Of a stretch of DNA of 16,191 nucleotides, positions 6,526 through 13,400 are shown piece after piece; the stretch's first letter is position 1, and each line of letters opens with the position of its first letter. The notes beneath the pieces were generated by a model. The model worked only from the letters and a program-made list of their open reading frames with translations, was not told the DNA's origin and ran no database searches. Position numbers and translations under genes: made by a program. The stretch lies in NCBI GenBank assembly GCA_027080315.1, contig JALWSI010000168.1, positions 1 to 16,191 on the forward strand, in the 5' to 3' direction. The DNA is from a bacterium. GTDB lineage: Bacteria; Thermosulfidibacterota; Thermosulfidibacteria; Thermosulfidibacterales; JALWSI01.

Positions 6526-8154
6526 ATGTTTTGTGACCAGTGCGAGCAAACGGCAAAGGGCGTGGCATGTACAGTTAGAGGGGTATGCGGCAAGACCCCC
6601 GAGGTTGATTATCTGCAGGATCTTCTCCTCTACATGGTTGAGGGAATCGGCATAGTGGCCACCGAGGGTCAGAAGGTTGGCGTGAGAGACAACAGGGCGG
6701 ATGTCTTTGTGTGTGATGCCCTCTTCTCAACCCTCACCAACGTCAACTTTGATCCCCAGCGTTTCGTCAACTACATTAAGGAGGCCACCGAGATCAGAGA
6801 AGAGCTGAAGGCCAAGGTGAAAGAGGCTGGTGGCAACACCGACTTTCCAGAGGGCCCTGCAACCTTCCAGCCTGCTGAAGAGGTGGAAGAGCTCATCAAA
6901 CAGGGAGAGATGGTGGAGCTTAAACCCACCCCCAGTCTTGACAAAGACATCTTCTCTCTCAAAGAGACCCTGCTTTACGGCATAAAGGGAATGGCATCTT
7001 ACGCCTATCACGCCTACGAGCTGGGACAGGAGGACCAGAAGGTTTACGACTTCATCCACGAAGGCATGGCAGCCCTCACCAGAAACGACATGAGCTTAGA
7101 CGACTGGCTGGGCATGGTTCTGAAGTGCGGAGAGATGAACCTGCGCACCATGGAGCTTCTGGATGCCGCCAACACCGGCACCTACGGCAACCCCGAACCA
7201 ACCCCGGTCTCTCTGGGAGTGAAGAAGGGTAAGGCTATTCTGGTCTCTGGCCACAACCTCAGGGACCTTGACGATATCCTGAAACAGACCGAGGGCAAGG
7301 GCATCAACGTTTACACCCACGGCGAGATGCTTCCCTGCCACGGATATCCAGAGCTTAAGAAGTATCCCCACCTGGTTGGGCACTACGGCACCGCCTGGCA
7401 GAACCAGCAGAAGGAGTTTGCAGAGTTTCCCGGCGCCATCGTCATGACCACCAACTGCCTCATGCCTCCAAAGGACTCCTACAAAGATAACCTCTTCACT
7501 GTGGGTCCAGTTGGCTGGCCCGGGGTGGCCCACATCTCGGGCAGGGACTTCTCAGCCGCCATCAACAGGGCCTTGGAGCTTCCCGGCTTCACCGAGGATG
7601 TTGAAGGCAAGACCATTCTCACAGGCTTTGCCAGAAACGCCGTGCTCTCGGTAGCAGACAAGGTGATAGAGGCAGTTAAGGGTGGCAACATTCGTCACTT
7701 CTTCCTGGTTGGAGGATGCGACGGCGCAAGACCGGGACGTAACTACTACACGGAGTTTGTTGAGAAGGCCCCCAAGGACACGGTGATTCTCACCCTTGCC
7801 TGCGGCAAGTTCAGGTTCTTTGACAAGGATCTTGGCGATATCGGCGGTATCCCCAGGTTGCTGGACGTGGGCCAGTGTAACGACGCCTACTCTGCGGTGC
7901 AGATCGCCCTTGCTTTGGCAAAGGCCTTCAACTGCGACGTGAACGAGCTGCCCCTCTCCCTCATCATCTCCTGGTTTGAGCAGAAGGCCGTGGCCATTCT
8001 CTTGACCCTGCTCTACCTGGGGATAAAGAACGTGAGGCTGGGCCCCACACTCCCTGCCTTCGTAAGCCCCAACGTTCTGGACGTGCTGGTGAAGAACTTT
8101 GGCATAAAGCCCATAAGCACCGCTGACGAGGATCTGAAGGCAATACTGGGTTAA
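6526..8154 (+). CDS. hcp: Hybrid-cluster protein (Hcp), class I, NO/hydroxylamine reductase
   Basis: Hcp carries an Fe-S cluster and an Fe-S-O hybrid cluster. It reduces hydroxylamine in vitro and is linked to nitric oxide detoxification in anaerobes. The 542-residue product starts MFCDQC with Cys3, 6, 15, 21 (CX2CX8CX5C), the class I [4Fe-4S] pattern of strict anaerobes, unlike the wider-spaced enteric type. Hybrid-cluster ligands can be placed: His243 (SGHNLRD), Glu267 (HGEMLPCHG), Cys311 (TTNCLMPP), Cys398 (VGGCDGARPGR, the persulfide position), Cys426 (LACGKFRF), Cys451 (GQCNDAYS), Glu485 and Lys487 (SWFEQKA). All are present. The start at 6526 is preceded by AGGAGGTG. A longer frame from a TTG at 6448 is rejected because it runs through the operator. 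The ferredoxin partner follows 53 nt downstream. Confidence 0.97.
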   Translation: MFCDQCEQTAKGVACTVRGVCGKTPEVDYLQDLLLYMVEGIGIVATEGQKVGVRDNRADVFVCDALFSTLTNVNFDPQRFVNYIKEATEIREELKAKVKEAGGNTDFPEGPATFQPAEEVEELIKQGEMVELKPTPSLDKDIFSLKETLLYGIKGMASYAYHAYELGQEDQKVYDFIHEGMAALTRNDMSLDDWLGMVLKCGEMNLRTMELLDAANTGTYGNPEPTPVSLGVKKGKAILVSGHNLRDLDDILKQTEGKGINVYTHGEMLPCHGYPELKKYPHLVGHYGTAWQNQQKEFAEFPGAIVMTTNCLMPPKDSYKDNLFTVGPVGWPGVAHISGRDFSAAINRALELPGFTEDVEGKTILTGFARNAVLSVADKVIEAVKGGNIRHFFLVGGCDGARPGRNYYTEFVEKAPKDTVILTLACGKFRFFDKDLGDIGGIPRLLDVGQCNDAYSAVQIALALAKAFNCDVNELPLSLIISWFEQKAVAILLTLLYLGIKNVRLGPTLPAFVSPNVLDVLVKNFGIKPISTADEDLKAILG

Positions 8155-8164
8155 ACAGAGATAA

Positions 8165-8187
8165 GGCCCTCCCCCTGTGGGAGGGCC
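8165..8187 (+). promoter_or_regulatory. Intercistronic hairpin between hcp and the ferredoxin gene
   Basis: GGCCCTCCC (8165-8173) and GGGAGGGCC (8179-8187) form a perfect 9-bp GC-rich stem with a 5-nt loop. It begins 10 nt after the hcp stop, and the downstream Shine-Dalgarno follows within 20 nt. There is no T-tract after it, so it is not a typical intrinsic terminator. It more likely stabilises the hcp 3' end or lowers expression of the second gene. Confidence 0.7.
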
Positions 8188-8207
8188 ACAACCAGAAGGA
8201 GAGACAG

Positions 8208-8945
8208 ATGAAGGTTTTAAGGAAGATAATTGAGATAGACGAAGAGCTCTGCGACGGTTGCGGAGAGTGTATCCCCGCCTGCCCAGAAGGGGCCCTACAG
8301 ATCGTAAACGGGAAGGCGAAGCTGGTAAAAGAGAACTTCTGCGATGGCCTTGGCGAGTGCATAGGCAACTGTCCCAAGGGGGCCATTCGCATAGTTGAGA
8401 GAGAGGCCGAGGCCTTTGACGAAGAGGCGGTGAAACAGGAGATGGAGGCTAAGAAAAGGCAAGAAGAGCCCCTGCCCTGCGGATGCCCCTCTACCCACGT
8501 AAAGAGCTTTAGCCCCTCGCCTTGCGAGATCGCCAACGAGCCTCAAGACCTGGAACCCACGGCCTCCCAGCTTTCACACTGGCCGGTTCAGATACGTCTG
8601 GTTCCCCCAACTGCACCCTTCCTAAAGAACGCCCACTTAGTGGTGGCGGCAGACTGCACCCCCATAGCCTACCCCACCTTTCATCGCGACTTTCTCAAGG
8701 GCAGGGTGGTGATGATGGGATGCCCCAAGTTTGACAATGTGCAGGATTACGTAAACCGCTTTGGCCAGATCTTTAAAGAGGCCAACATACGCAAGGTGAC
8801 GGTCTTGGTGATGGAGGTGCCGTGTTGCTCAGGACTCCCCATGGTGGTGAAGAAGGGGATGGAGCTTGCCCAGAAAGAGGTGCCTCTTGAAGTGGTGGTG
8901 ATAGGAATAGAGGGAGGAATCATCAAAAGGGCTCAGGTTGCGTGA
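8208..8945 (+). CDS. 4Fe-4S ferredoxin-domain protein, probable Hcp partner
   Basis: This 245-residue iron-sulfur protein has a ferredoxin-like N-terminus and a larger C-terminal domain. The first cluster site is complete (Cys15/18/21/25, CDGCGECIPACP). The second is CDGLGECIGNCP (Cys45/51/55), where the second Cys is Leu48. It should therefore hold a three-Cys cluster or none; relatives of this family that I recall share this CDGLG form. The rest has CGC at 91-93, Cys150 and Cys172 in DCTP and GCPK, and a Cys pair in VPCCSG (206-207), further possible metal or redox sites. Ferredoxin-like genes next to hcp are a known arrangement, so it probably supplies electrons to Hcp. The ATG follows AAGGAGAG. 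Its 3' end overlaps the convergent thrC by 13 bp. No membrane segment is seen. Confidence 0.88.
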   Translation: MKVLRKIIEIDEELCDGCGECIPACPEGALQIVNGKAKLVKENFCDGLGECIGNCPKGAIRIVEREAEAFDEEAVKQEMEAKKRQEEPLPCGCPSTHVKSFSPSPCEIANEPQDLEPTASQLSHWPVQIRLVPPTAPFLKNAHLVVAADCTPIAYPTFHRDFLKGRVVMMGCPKFDNVQDYVNRFGQIFKEANIRKVTVLVMEVPCCSGLPMVVKKGMELAQKEVPLEVVVIGIEGGIIKRAQVA

Positions 8946-10321
8946 GCCGAGATAAACTCCTTCACCTTTTCAACGTCGTAAGGCAGCACCGTAACCCTGC
9001 GCTTTTTCCCCTCTAAGCTCTTAATTGCGGGGGGGCGCTGGGGCTCCACACCAGTGGCCTTAACCACCGCCTCCGGAAACTTGCACGGATGGGCCGTTGC
9101 AAGGCAGATCATGGGGAAGGAAGAGCGCAAATCTACCCCTGCCTTAATCCCCACAGCGGTATGGAGATCAACGATGTACCCGGTCTTGCGGTAAATAGAC
9201 CCTATGGTCTCAATTGTCTCCTCCTGGCTCACAGCCATAGAGGCGAAGTCCTCTGCAACCCTTTTGAGCTCTTCTTGCGAGAAGCTCATCTTGCCTGTGG
9301 CCTTGAACCCCTCAAAGGCCTCTCTCACCTTCTTGGGGTCTTGGTTCCAGAGGTAGTAGAGGTATCTCTCAAAGTTGCTGGCAATCTGTATGTCCATACT
9401 GGGGCTTATTGTGGGAACCACCTTGCCCAGGGAGTAGTCTCCCCTTGAGATGAACCGGTAGAGAATGTCGTTCTCGTTGGTGGCGAGCACAAAGCGGTTT
9501 ATGGCCCCCTCGGGAAGCATCCTCTTTGCCACCACCCCTGCAAAGATGTTGCCGAAGTTGCCGGTGGGAACCGTGAACTCAACGGCCTCGGCGCCGTCAT
9601 CTGAGAGTCTCAGGTACCCCCAAATGTAGTAAACCACCTGGGCCAGCACCCTTGCCCAGTTTATTGAGTTAACCGCCCCGAGGCTGAACCTCTCTTTGAA
9701 CTCCAGATCGTTGAAGATGGTCTTCACAATCTCCTGGCAGTGGTCAAAGGTGCCCTCTATTGCCAGGTTGAACACATTGGGATCCTCAACGGTGGTCATC
9801 TGCATCTCTTGCACCGGCGAGACCCGCCTGTGGGGATGAAGTATGAAGATGCTCATCCTCTTCTTGCCCTTCACCCCGTAGATGGCGGCGCTTCCCGTGT
9901 CTCCCGAGGTGGCGCCCAGGATGTTCATGGTAGTGTCTCGGCGATCAAGCAGATACTCAAAGAGATTGCCCAAGAACTGAAGGGCGATGTCCTTAAAGGC
10001 CAAGGTGGGACCGTGAAAGAGCTCCATCACCCACACATCACCAACCTTAACCAGGGGAACCACCTTGGGATGCTGAAAGGTTGAGTAGGATCTCTCAACC
10101 AGGGCCCGCAGGTGGTCATGGGGTATGTCGTCAACAAAGAGCCTCATCACCTCAAAGGCCAGCTCCGGATAGCTCAGACCCCTCCACCTGTTCAGGGTGC
10201 TGGGCTCTATCTTTGGAATCTCCTGGGGCAGAATGAGCCCCCCATCTGTTGCCAATCCCATCATCACGGCATCTGAAAAGGATACCGGTTCTATTCCCCC
10301 TCTTGTGCTTATGTATCCCAT
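8933..10321 (-). CDS. thrC: Threonine synthase (PLP-dependent)
   Basis: Threonine synthase converts O-phosphohomoserine to threonine in the last step of threonine biosynthesis. The 462-residue protein begins YISTRGG (residues 3-9), diagnostic of the enteric/yeast-type branch. It has the PLP-binding Lys110 in FHGPTLAFKD and the phosphate-binding loop GATSGDTGSAA (136-146). A longer frame begins at a TTG at 10333, but that codon overlaps the Shine-Dalgarno GGGAGGAG, so the ATG at 10321 is preferred. It is the last gene of a minus-strand run after the MBL hydrolase and DUF3108 genes, with 14 nt between the DUF3108 stop and this ATG. That linkage to threonine synthesis has no obvious metabolic logic. 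It converges with the ferredoxin gene, with no terminator between them. Confidence 0.96.
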   Translation of the reverse strand: MGYISTRGGIEPVSFSDAVMMGLATDGGLILPQEIPKIEPSTLNRWRGLSYPELAFEVMRLFVDDIPHDHLRALVERSYSTFQHPKVVPLVKVGDVWVMELFHGPTLAFKDIALQFLGNLFEYLLDRRDTTMNILGATSGDTGSAAIYGVKGKKRMSIFILHPHRRVSPVQEMQMTTVEDPNVFNLAIEGTFDHCQEIVKTIFNDLEFKERFSLGAVNSINWARVLAQVVYYIWGYLRLSDDGAEAVEFTVPTGNFGNIFAGVVAKRMLPEGAINRFVLATNENDILYRFISRGDYSLGKVVPTISPSMDIQIASNFERYLYYLWNQDPKKVREAFEGFKATGKMSFSQEELKRVAEDFASMAVSQEETIETIGSIYRKTGYIVDLHTAVGIKAGVDLRSSFPMICLATAHPCKFPEAVVKATGVEPQRPPAIKSLEGKKRRVTVLPYDVEKVKEFISAHAT

Positions 10322-10335
10322 ATCTCCTCCCAATC

Positions 10336-11079
10336 TCAGGGTCTGCTAACCACCTTAACCAGCCTGCCCTTTATGCTTCCCAAAAAGAGCTCCGCCTCCA
10401 TCTGCAGCGGCAGCCTTGCAGAGTCCTTTGAGAACCAAACCCAGACCCTGCCGTTCTTCTTCCTCTTGAAGACACCTCGTATTCTCTTCCACCTGGGGGA
10501 TACCCTAAAGGTATTAAAACTGCCCAAAGAGAGTTTCAACCTCTCTTCTCCTATCCTCTTCACCACCAGCTTCTCAAGGTGTTTTCCGTCTGTCACAGGA
10601 ATAATAGGGGCCTCTTTACCCCATTCTGGTCCCCAACGATAGCGAAAGAGCACAGAGAAGGGATCAAAGAGAGGAGGACACCACCTGTTGTACCTTGGCG
10701 GCTTCTGATTCTTTACGTACTCCACCTGACAGCTCACAGGCCTGTACTTGATCACATCGTGACGGCGGTAATGCCCCTCCCTCACCTTCTTCTCGTAGTA
10801 GTAGAAGGTGCTAAGTTTGGAATCCACAGATGACGAGAAGAGATCCCTCACCCGGTAGAGCCTGTCCACCACCCCTGTGGACCACACCTTCATCACCATG
10901 TTGTAGCCGCCCTCCCACCTCTGACAGGAGATCATGGCCTCTCCTACCTTTATCCCCTCCCAGGTGATCACGTAGTGAAGCTCCTCGTAGGAGGGTATCT
11001 TCAAGGCCTCTCCGAAAGAGAGGGAGGATAATAAGATCAGGATAGAGAGTAGTAGAGCAGTTCCCCAGTATCTTCGCAC
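10336..11079 (-). CDS. DUF3108 family secreted protein
   Basis: This 247-residue protein of unknown function resembles DUF3108 proteins, which are exported and predicted to be beta-rich. A signal peptide is clear: MRRYWG, then a hydrophobic core (about residues 7-21), then SFGEA as a likely cleavage region. The mature part opens with LHYVITWEGIKVGEA (about 34-48), a family hallmark. It ends with a segment ARLPLQMEAELFLGSIKGRL (about 222-241), typical of the family's C-terminus. Cys residues at about 52, 117 and 134 might form a disulfide in the periplasm. The start is a GTG preceded by AAGGA, giving a 43-nt overlap with the MBL gene upstream and suggesting translational coupling. A role in envelope maintenance is possible but not shown by sequence. 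Confidence 0.8.
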   Translation of the reverse strand: MRRYWGTALLLSILILLSSLSFGEALKIPSYEELHYVITWEGIKVGEAMISCQRWEGGYNMVMKVWSTGVVDRLYRVRDLFSSSVDSKLSTFYYYEKKVREGHYRRHDVIKYRPVSCQVEYVKNQKPPRYNRWCPPLFDPFSVLFRYRWGPEWGKEAPIIPVTDGKHLEKLVVKRIGEERLKLSLGSFNTFRVSPRWKRIRGVFKRKKNGRVWVWFSKDSARLPLQMEAELFLGSIKGRLVKVVSRP

Positions 11080-12011
11080 TTAATCAGTCCTTTCTCTTCA
11101 AGCAGGTCAAGTCTGCCAAAGGTATCAGAGAGGGCAACAAAACAGAAGTTGTGGTTCTCCTTAACCTCAGGGATAAAGGCAAGCATGATCTCAAATGGTG
11201 TGGCCCGTCCTAATTCCTTGATGAGCTCAAGCATCATCTTCTCTTTGTAGGCTATTCTCCTCTTTGTGGCATCTACAGAGGCCGCAACCATACCCCATTC
11301 CTCTTTGTGAGAAGGGAAGAAGACCTCTAACCCCATCTCTTTCAGCCTCTCAAGGGAGCGAAGATGCTGATGCATGGCTCTGAGTCTCTCCCCATTGGGC
11401 TCAATGTGGATAATGGGATCGGCGGTCATGGAGGAGAAGATCACATCGCCGGTGAAAGCCCACTGCTCCTCAAGGTTCACCAGCCCAATGTGCCCCAGGC
11501 AATGGCCAGGAAGGTGTATCACCTGCAGCTCCTGGCCCATCCACAGAATGGTGTCTCCCTCCTCAATGGGAGAGAGAATCCCCTTTGGGGGATCCTCAAT
11601 GAAGGCGGTCTCTTCATCCATAACGTCTAAGAAGACTTTAATAAACCCATCTGGCAGACCCGCCCTCTTCAGGTAGGGCACCATAGCAGAGTAGTAACCG
11701 AATCTATCGCAAACCTTTGAGAAGTCTGAAGGATGCAACAGCACCCTGCATCCGCTCTCTCTGTAAACCCTGTACACCTGTCCATAATGATCTGCGTGAC
11801 CGTGGCTCAGAACCACCACCTCAATATCCTTTGGGGTGAGCCCCACCTCGGCAAGCCCCCGGGTCAGGGCATCCCAGGCCTTTGGTGTGTTCACACCAAC
11901 GTCTAAAAGGGTTACGGGAGGCTGATAAGAGAGATAACAATAGATGTCTCCTATGGGGTAGGGGGTGGGCACCGGTATCCGTATCCCCTTTAGCAGTCCT
12001 TTCTTCTCCAT
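11037..12011 (-). CDS. MBL-fold metallo-hydrolase with C-terminal winged-helix-like region
   Basis: This is a 324-residue metallo-beta-lactamase-fold hydrolase, probably using two metal ions. The ligand motifs are complete: SHGHADH (His70, His72, Asp74, His75), PGHCLGH (His170), TGDVIF (Asp189) and FPSHKEE (His235). After about residue 250 the sequence turns helical and ends with a small winged-helix-like region (LDLLEEKGLIKCEDTGELLYYSL), as in several MBL subfamilies including lactonase/thioesterase-like enzymes. The substrate cannot be assigned. The start is the ATG at 12011, preceded by GAGGG. A longer GTG frame from 12056 lacks a well-spaced ribosome binding site. It is first in the minus-strand operon with the DUF3108 gene and thrC, divergent from the MerR-NifX gene. 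Confidence 0.88.
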   Translation of the reverse strand: MEKKGLLKGIRIPVPTPYPIGDIYCYLSYQPPVTLLDVGVNTPKAWDALTRGLAEVGLTPKDIEVVVLSHGHADHYGQVYRVYRESGCRVLLHPSDFSKVCDRFGYYSAMVPYLKRAGLPDGFIKVFLDVMDEETAFIEDPPKGILSPIEEGDTILWMGQELQVIHLPGHCLGHIGLVNLEEQWAFTGDVIFSSMTADPIIHIEPNGERLRAMHQHLRSLERLKEMGLEVFFPSHKEEWGMVAASVDATKRRIAYKEKMMLELIKELGRATPFEIMLAFIPEVKENHNFCFVALSDTFGRLDLLEEKGLIKCEDTGELLYYSLS

Positions 12012-12097
12012 GGCAGAGCCCTCAATACCACAGGGCAGAAAGTATAGAAAGCTCACTCCAAAAGGGCCACGAATAGAACAAGCCGTTTACATGTCAC

Positions 12098-12125
12098 TTG
12101 ACAATTGTATTTTCATGTATATTCT
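12098..12125 (+). promoter_or_regulatory. Promoter of the MerR-NifX operon
   Basis: A perfect -35 TTGACA (12098-12103) is followed after 16 nt by TATTCT (12120-12125), four of six matches to the -10 consensus. This predicts a start near 12132 and a leader of about 26 nt before the GTG at 12158. The -35 ends in the palindrome ACAATTGT (12101-12108). MerR-type regulators usually bind the spacer region, so autoregulation is likely but no longer operator repeat is obvious. Confidence 0.65.
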
Positions 12126-12157
12126 TGCCAATGCGAACAGAAGGGAGGCATGGCAAG

Positions 12158-12844
12158 GTGAAAGAGAGAACCCCTTTGTACCCCATGGGTGTGGCTGCAG
12201 AGCTTGTGGGAGTCCACCCCAGGACCCTTCGCATCTACGAAGCCCAGGGACTGATTAAGCCTAAGAGGAGAGGGGGTAAGAGATACTACTCTGAAAGCGA
12301 CATTGCCCGTATCAGGTGCATCAAGACCCTGCTCAATAAAGGCACGGGAATTGAAGGTGTTAAGAGACTCTACTCTCTGGCACCTTGCTGGAAGGTGCTT
12401 GAGTGCGGCGATAAGCGAGAGAACTGTGCGTGGTATAAAGCCTATGGGAGGTGGAGAATGAGAATCGCTTTCTCGTGTGAAGGACCAGAAGGATTGGAGG
12501 CAACCGTCTCTCCACACTTCAGAAGGGCCAGTCACTTCACCTTTGTTGAGCTGGACGGAGACGGAGAGATCGTTAACGTGGAGGTGAAAGAGAACCCCTT
12601 TGTGAACATACACGGTCCAGGGATAGTGCCCCAGTTTGTCAAAGAAGAGGGAGCTGACATAATAGTTGCAGGAGGCATGGGGGTAAGGGCCTCTCAATTC
12701 TTCCAGAACATAGGAGTCAAGCCTTTAATTGGGGCCCAGGGCAAGGTGATAGAGGTGCTGCAGGCCATACTTAGAGGAGAAGAGTTTGAGGGAAGCTTCT
12801 GTGAGCACGGCGAGCACCACGGACACGAGGCGTGCAACAACTAA
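12158..12844 (+). CDS. MerR-family regulator fused to a NifX/NifB-like cofactor-binding domain
   Basis: This 228-residue two-domain protein begins with a MerR/HspR-type winged helix: YPMGVAAELVGVHPRTLRIYEAQGLI (about residues 8-33) is the helix-turn-helix and RRGGKRYYSESDIARI (about 37-52) the wing. A Cys linker follows (CWKVLECGDKRENC, Cys77/83/90). Residues 101-210 form a dinitrogenase iron-molybdenum cofactor-binding domain like NifX and the NifB C-terminus (MRIAFSCEG, SPHFRRASHFTFVE, GADIIVAGGMG). The tail CEHGEHHGHEAC is rich in His and Cys. I infer a sensor whose NifX domain binds a metal or Fe-S cofactor and controls the operon. The start is a GTG behind AAGGGAGG, 9 nt away; the frame extends to a TTG at 12098 but that codon is the -35 element. 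It leads the Fe-S ATPase operon. An internal start may also operate. Confidence 0.85.
   Translation: MKERTPLYPMGVAAELVGVHPRTLRIYEAQGLIKPKRRGGKRYYSESDIARIRCIKTLLNKGTGIEGVKRLYSLAPCWKVLECGDKRENCAWYKAYGRWRMRIAFSCEGPEGLEATVSPHFRRASHFTFVELDGDGEIVNVEVKENPFVNIHGPGIVPQFVKEEGADIIVAGGMGVRASQFFQNIGVKPLIGAQGKVIEVLQAILRGEEFEGSFCEHGEHHGHEACNN
12446..12460 (+). promoter_or_regulatory. Internal in-frame ribosome binding site and ATG (free NifX domain)
   Basis: GGGAGGTG (12446-12453) matches the anti-Shine-Dalgarno complement at seven of eight bases. It is followed after 4 nt by an in-frame ATG at 12458, exactly where the NifX-like domain begins (MRIAFSCEG). Initiation here would give a 128-residue stand-alone NifX-type protein (12458-12844) in addition to the MerR fusion. 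Whether it is used is inference. Confidence 0.45.
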
Positions 12845-12865
12845 AACCTTAAGGAGGATAGAGCC

Positions 12866-13399
12866 ATGACAATCTGTATCACCTCTACTGGAAGCAGTCT
12901 GGATGCCCAGGTTGACCCCCGTTTTGGCAGGGCAGCCTGGTTTCTCTTTGTTGACCAGGATTCCTTAGAGCTTAAAGAGGCCATTGAGAACCCAAACGTG
13001 AACGCCATGGGTGGAGCAGGGATACAGTCAGCCCAGCTTGTTGCAGAGAGAGGCGCTCAGGTGCTCATCACGGGAAGCTTAGGACCCAACGCTGTGACGG
13101 CCCTAAGCGCAGCAGGCACCAAGGTGGTTACGGGGGTTCACGGAATATCGTGCAGAGAAGCAGCAGAACGGCTCAAGGAAGGGAAGCTATCACCTCAGGA
13201 TCCCGGCCAGATCTCTCCCGGTCCTGCCCACGCAGGTATGGGAAAGGGCGGAGGCCGTATGGGAGGATTTGGCACCATGCCCTCTTCTCCGGGATTCTCG
13301 AGCAAGGAGGAGGAGATCTCGGCCCTGAGAGAGGAGATGGAGTTCATAAAGGGGAGAGTTGAGTACATCACCAAGAGACTACAAGAGTTAGAGAAGTAG
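12866..13399 (+). CDS. NifX-like cofactor-binding protein with Gly-rich linker and coiled-coil tail
   Basis: Residues 1-105 of this 177-residue protein form a dinitrogenase iron-molybdenum cofactor-binding domain (ITSTGSSLDAQVDPRFGRAAWFLFVD, then the GGAGIQSAQLV and GAQVLITGSLGPNA segments). Such small domains carry or bind metal-cluster intermediates; in nitrogen fixers NifX binds FeMo-cofactor precursors. A Pro/Gly/Met-rich linker (about 110-145, with GMGKGGGRMGGFG) leads to a charged helix (about 146-177) predicted to form a coiled coil, so it may dimerise or dock on a partner. The ATG follows AAGGAGGA and the gene begins 21 nt after the MerR-NifX stop. No nif structural genes are near, so the cofactor is probably a general Fe-S or molybdenum/tungsten-type cluster rather than FeMo-co. 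Confidence 0.85.
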   Translation: MTICITSTGSSLDAQVDPRFGRAAWFLFVDQDSLELKEAIENPNVNAMGGAGIQSAQLVAERGAQVLITGSLGPNAVTALSAAGTKVVTGVHGISCREAAERLKEGKLSPQDPGQISPGPAHAGMGKGGGRMGGFGTMPSSPGFSSKEEEISALREEMEFIKGRVEYITKRLQELEK

Positions 13400-13400
13400 A

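Noticed and set aside
7096-7533. Antisense open frame of 145 codons inside hcp (and similar long antisense frames in csm4, csm3, thrC, the MerR-NifX gene and mrp)
   Set aside because: They lie wholly inside well-recognised genes, have no family motifs or good ribosome binding sites, and reflect GC-biased third positions.
8165-8187. Intrinsic terminator after hcp
   Set aside because: The stem is excellent but no T-run follows, and the next gene begins 20 nt later with a good ribosome binding site.
10322-10333. Threonine synthase start at TTG 10333
   Set aside because: The TTG overlaps the GGGAGGAG Shine-Dalgarno that serves the ATG at 10321, and the family start YISTRGG follows that ATG.
12098-12157. 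MerR-NifX start at TTG 12098 or ATG 12131
   Set aside because: The TTG is the -35 hexamer TTGACA and the ATG coincides with the predicted transcription start. The GTG at 12158 has AAGGGAGG at 9 nt.
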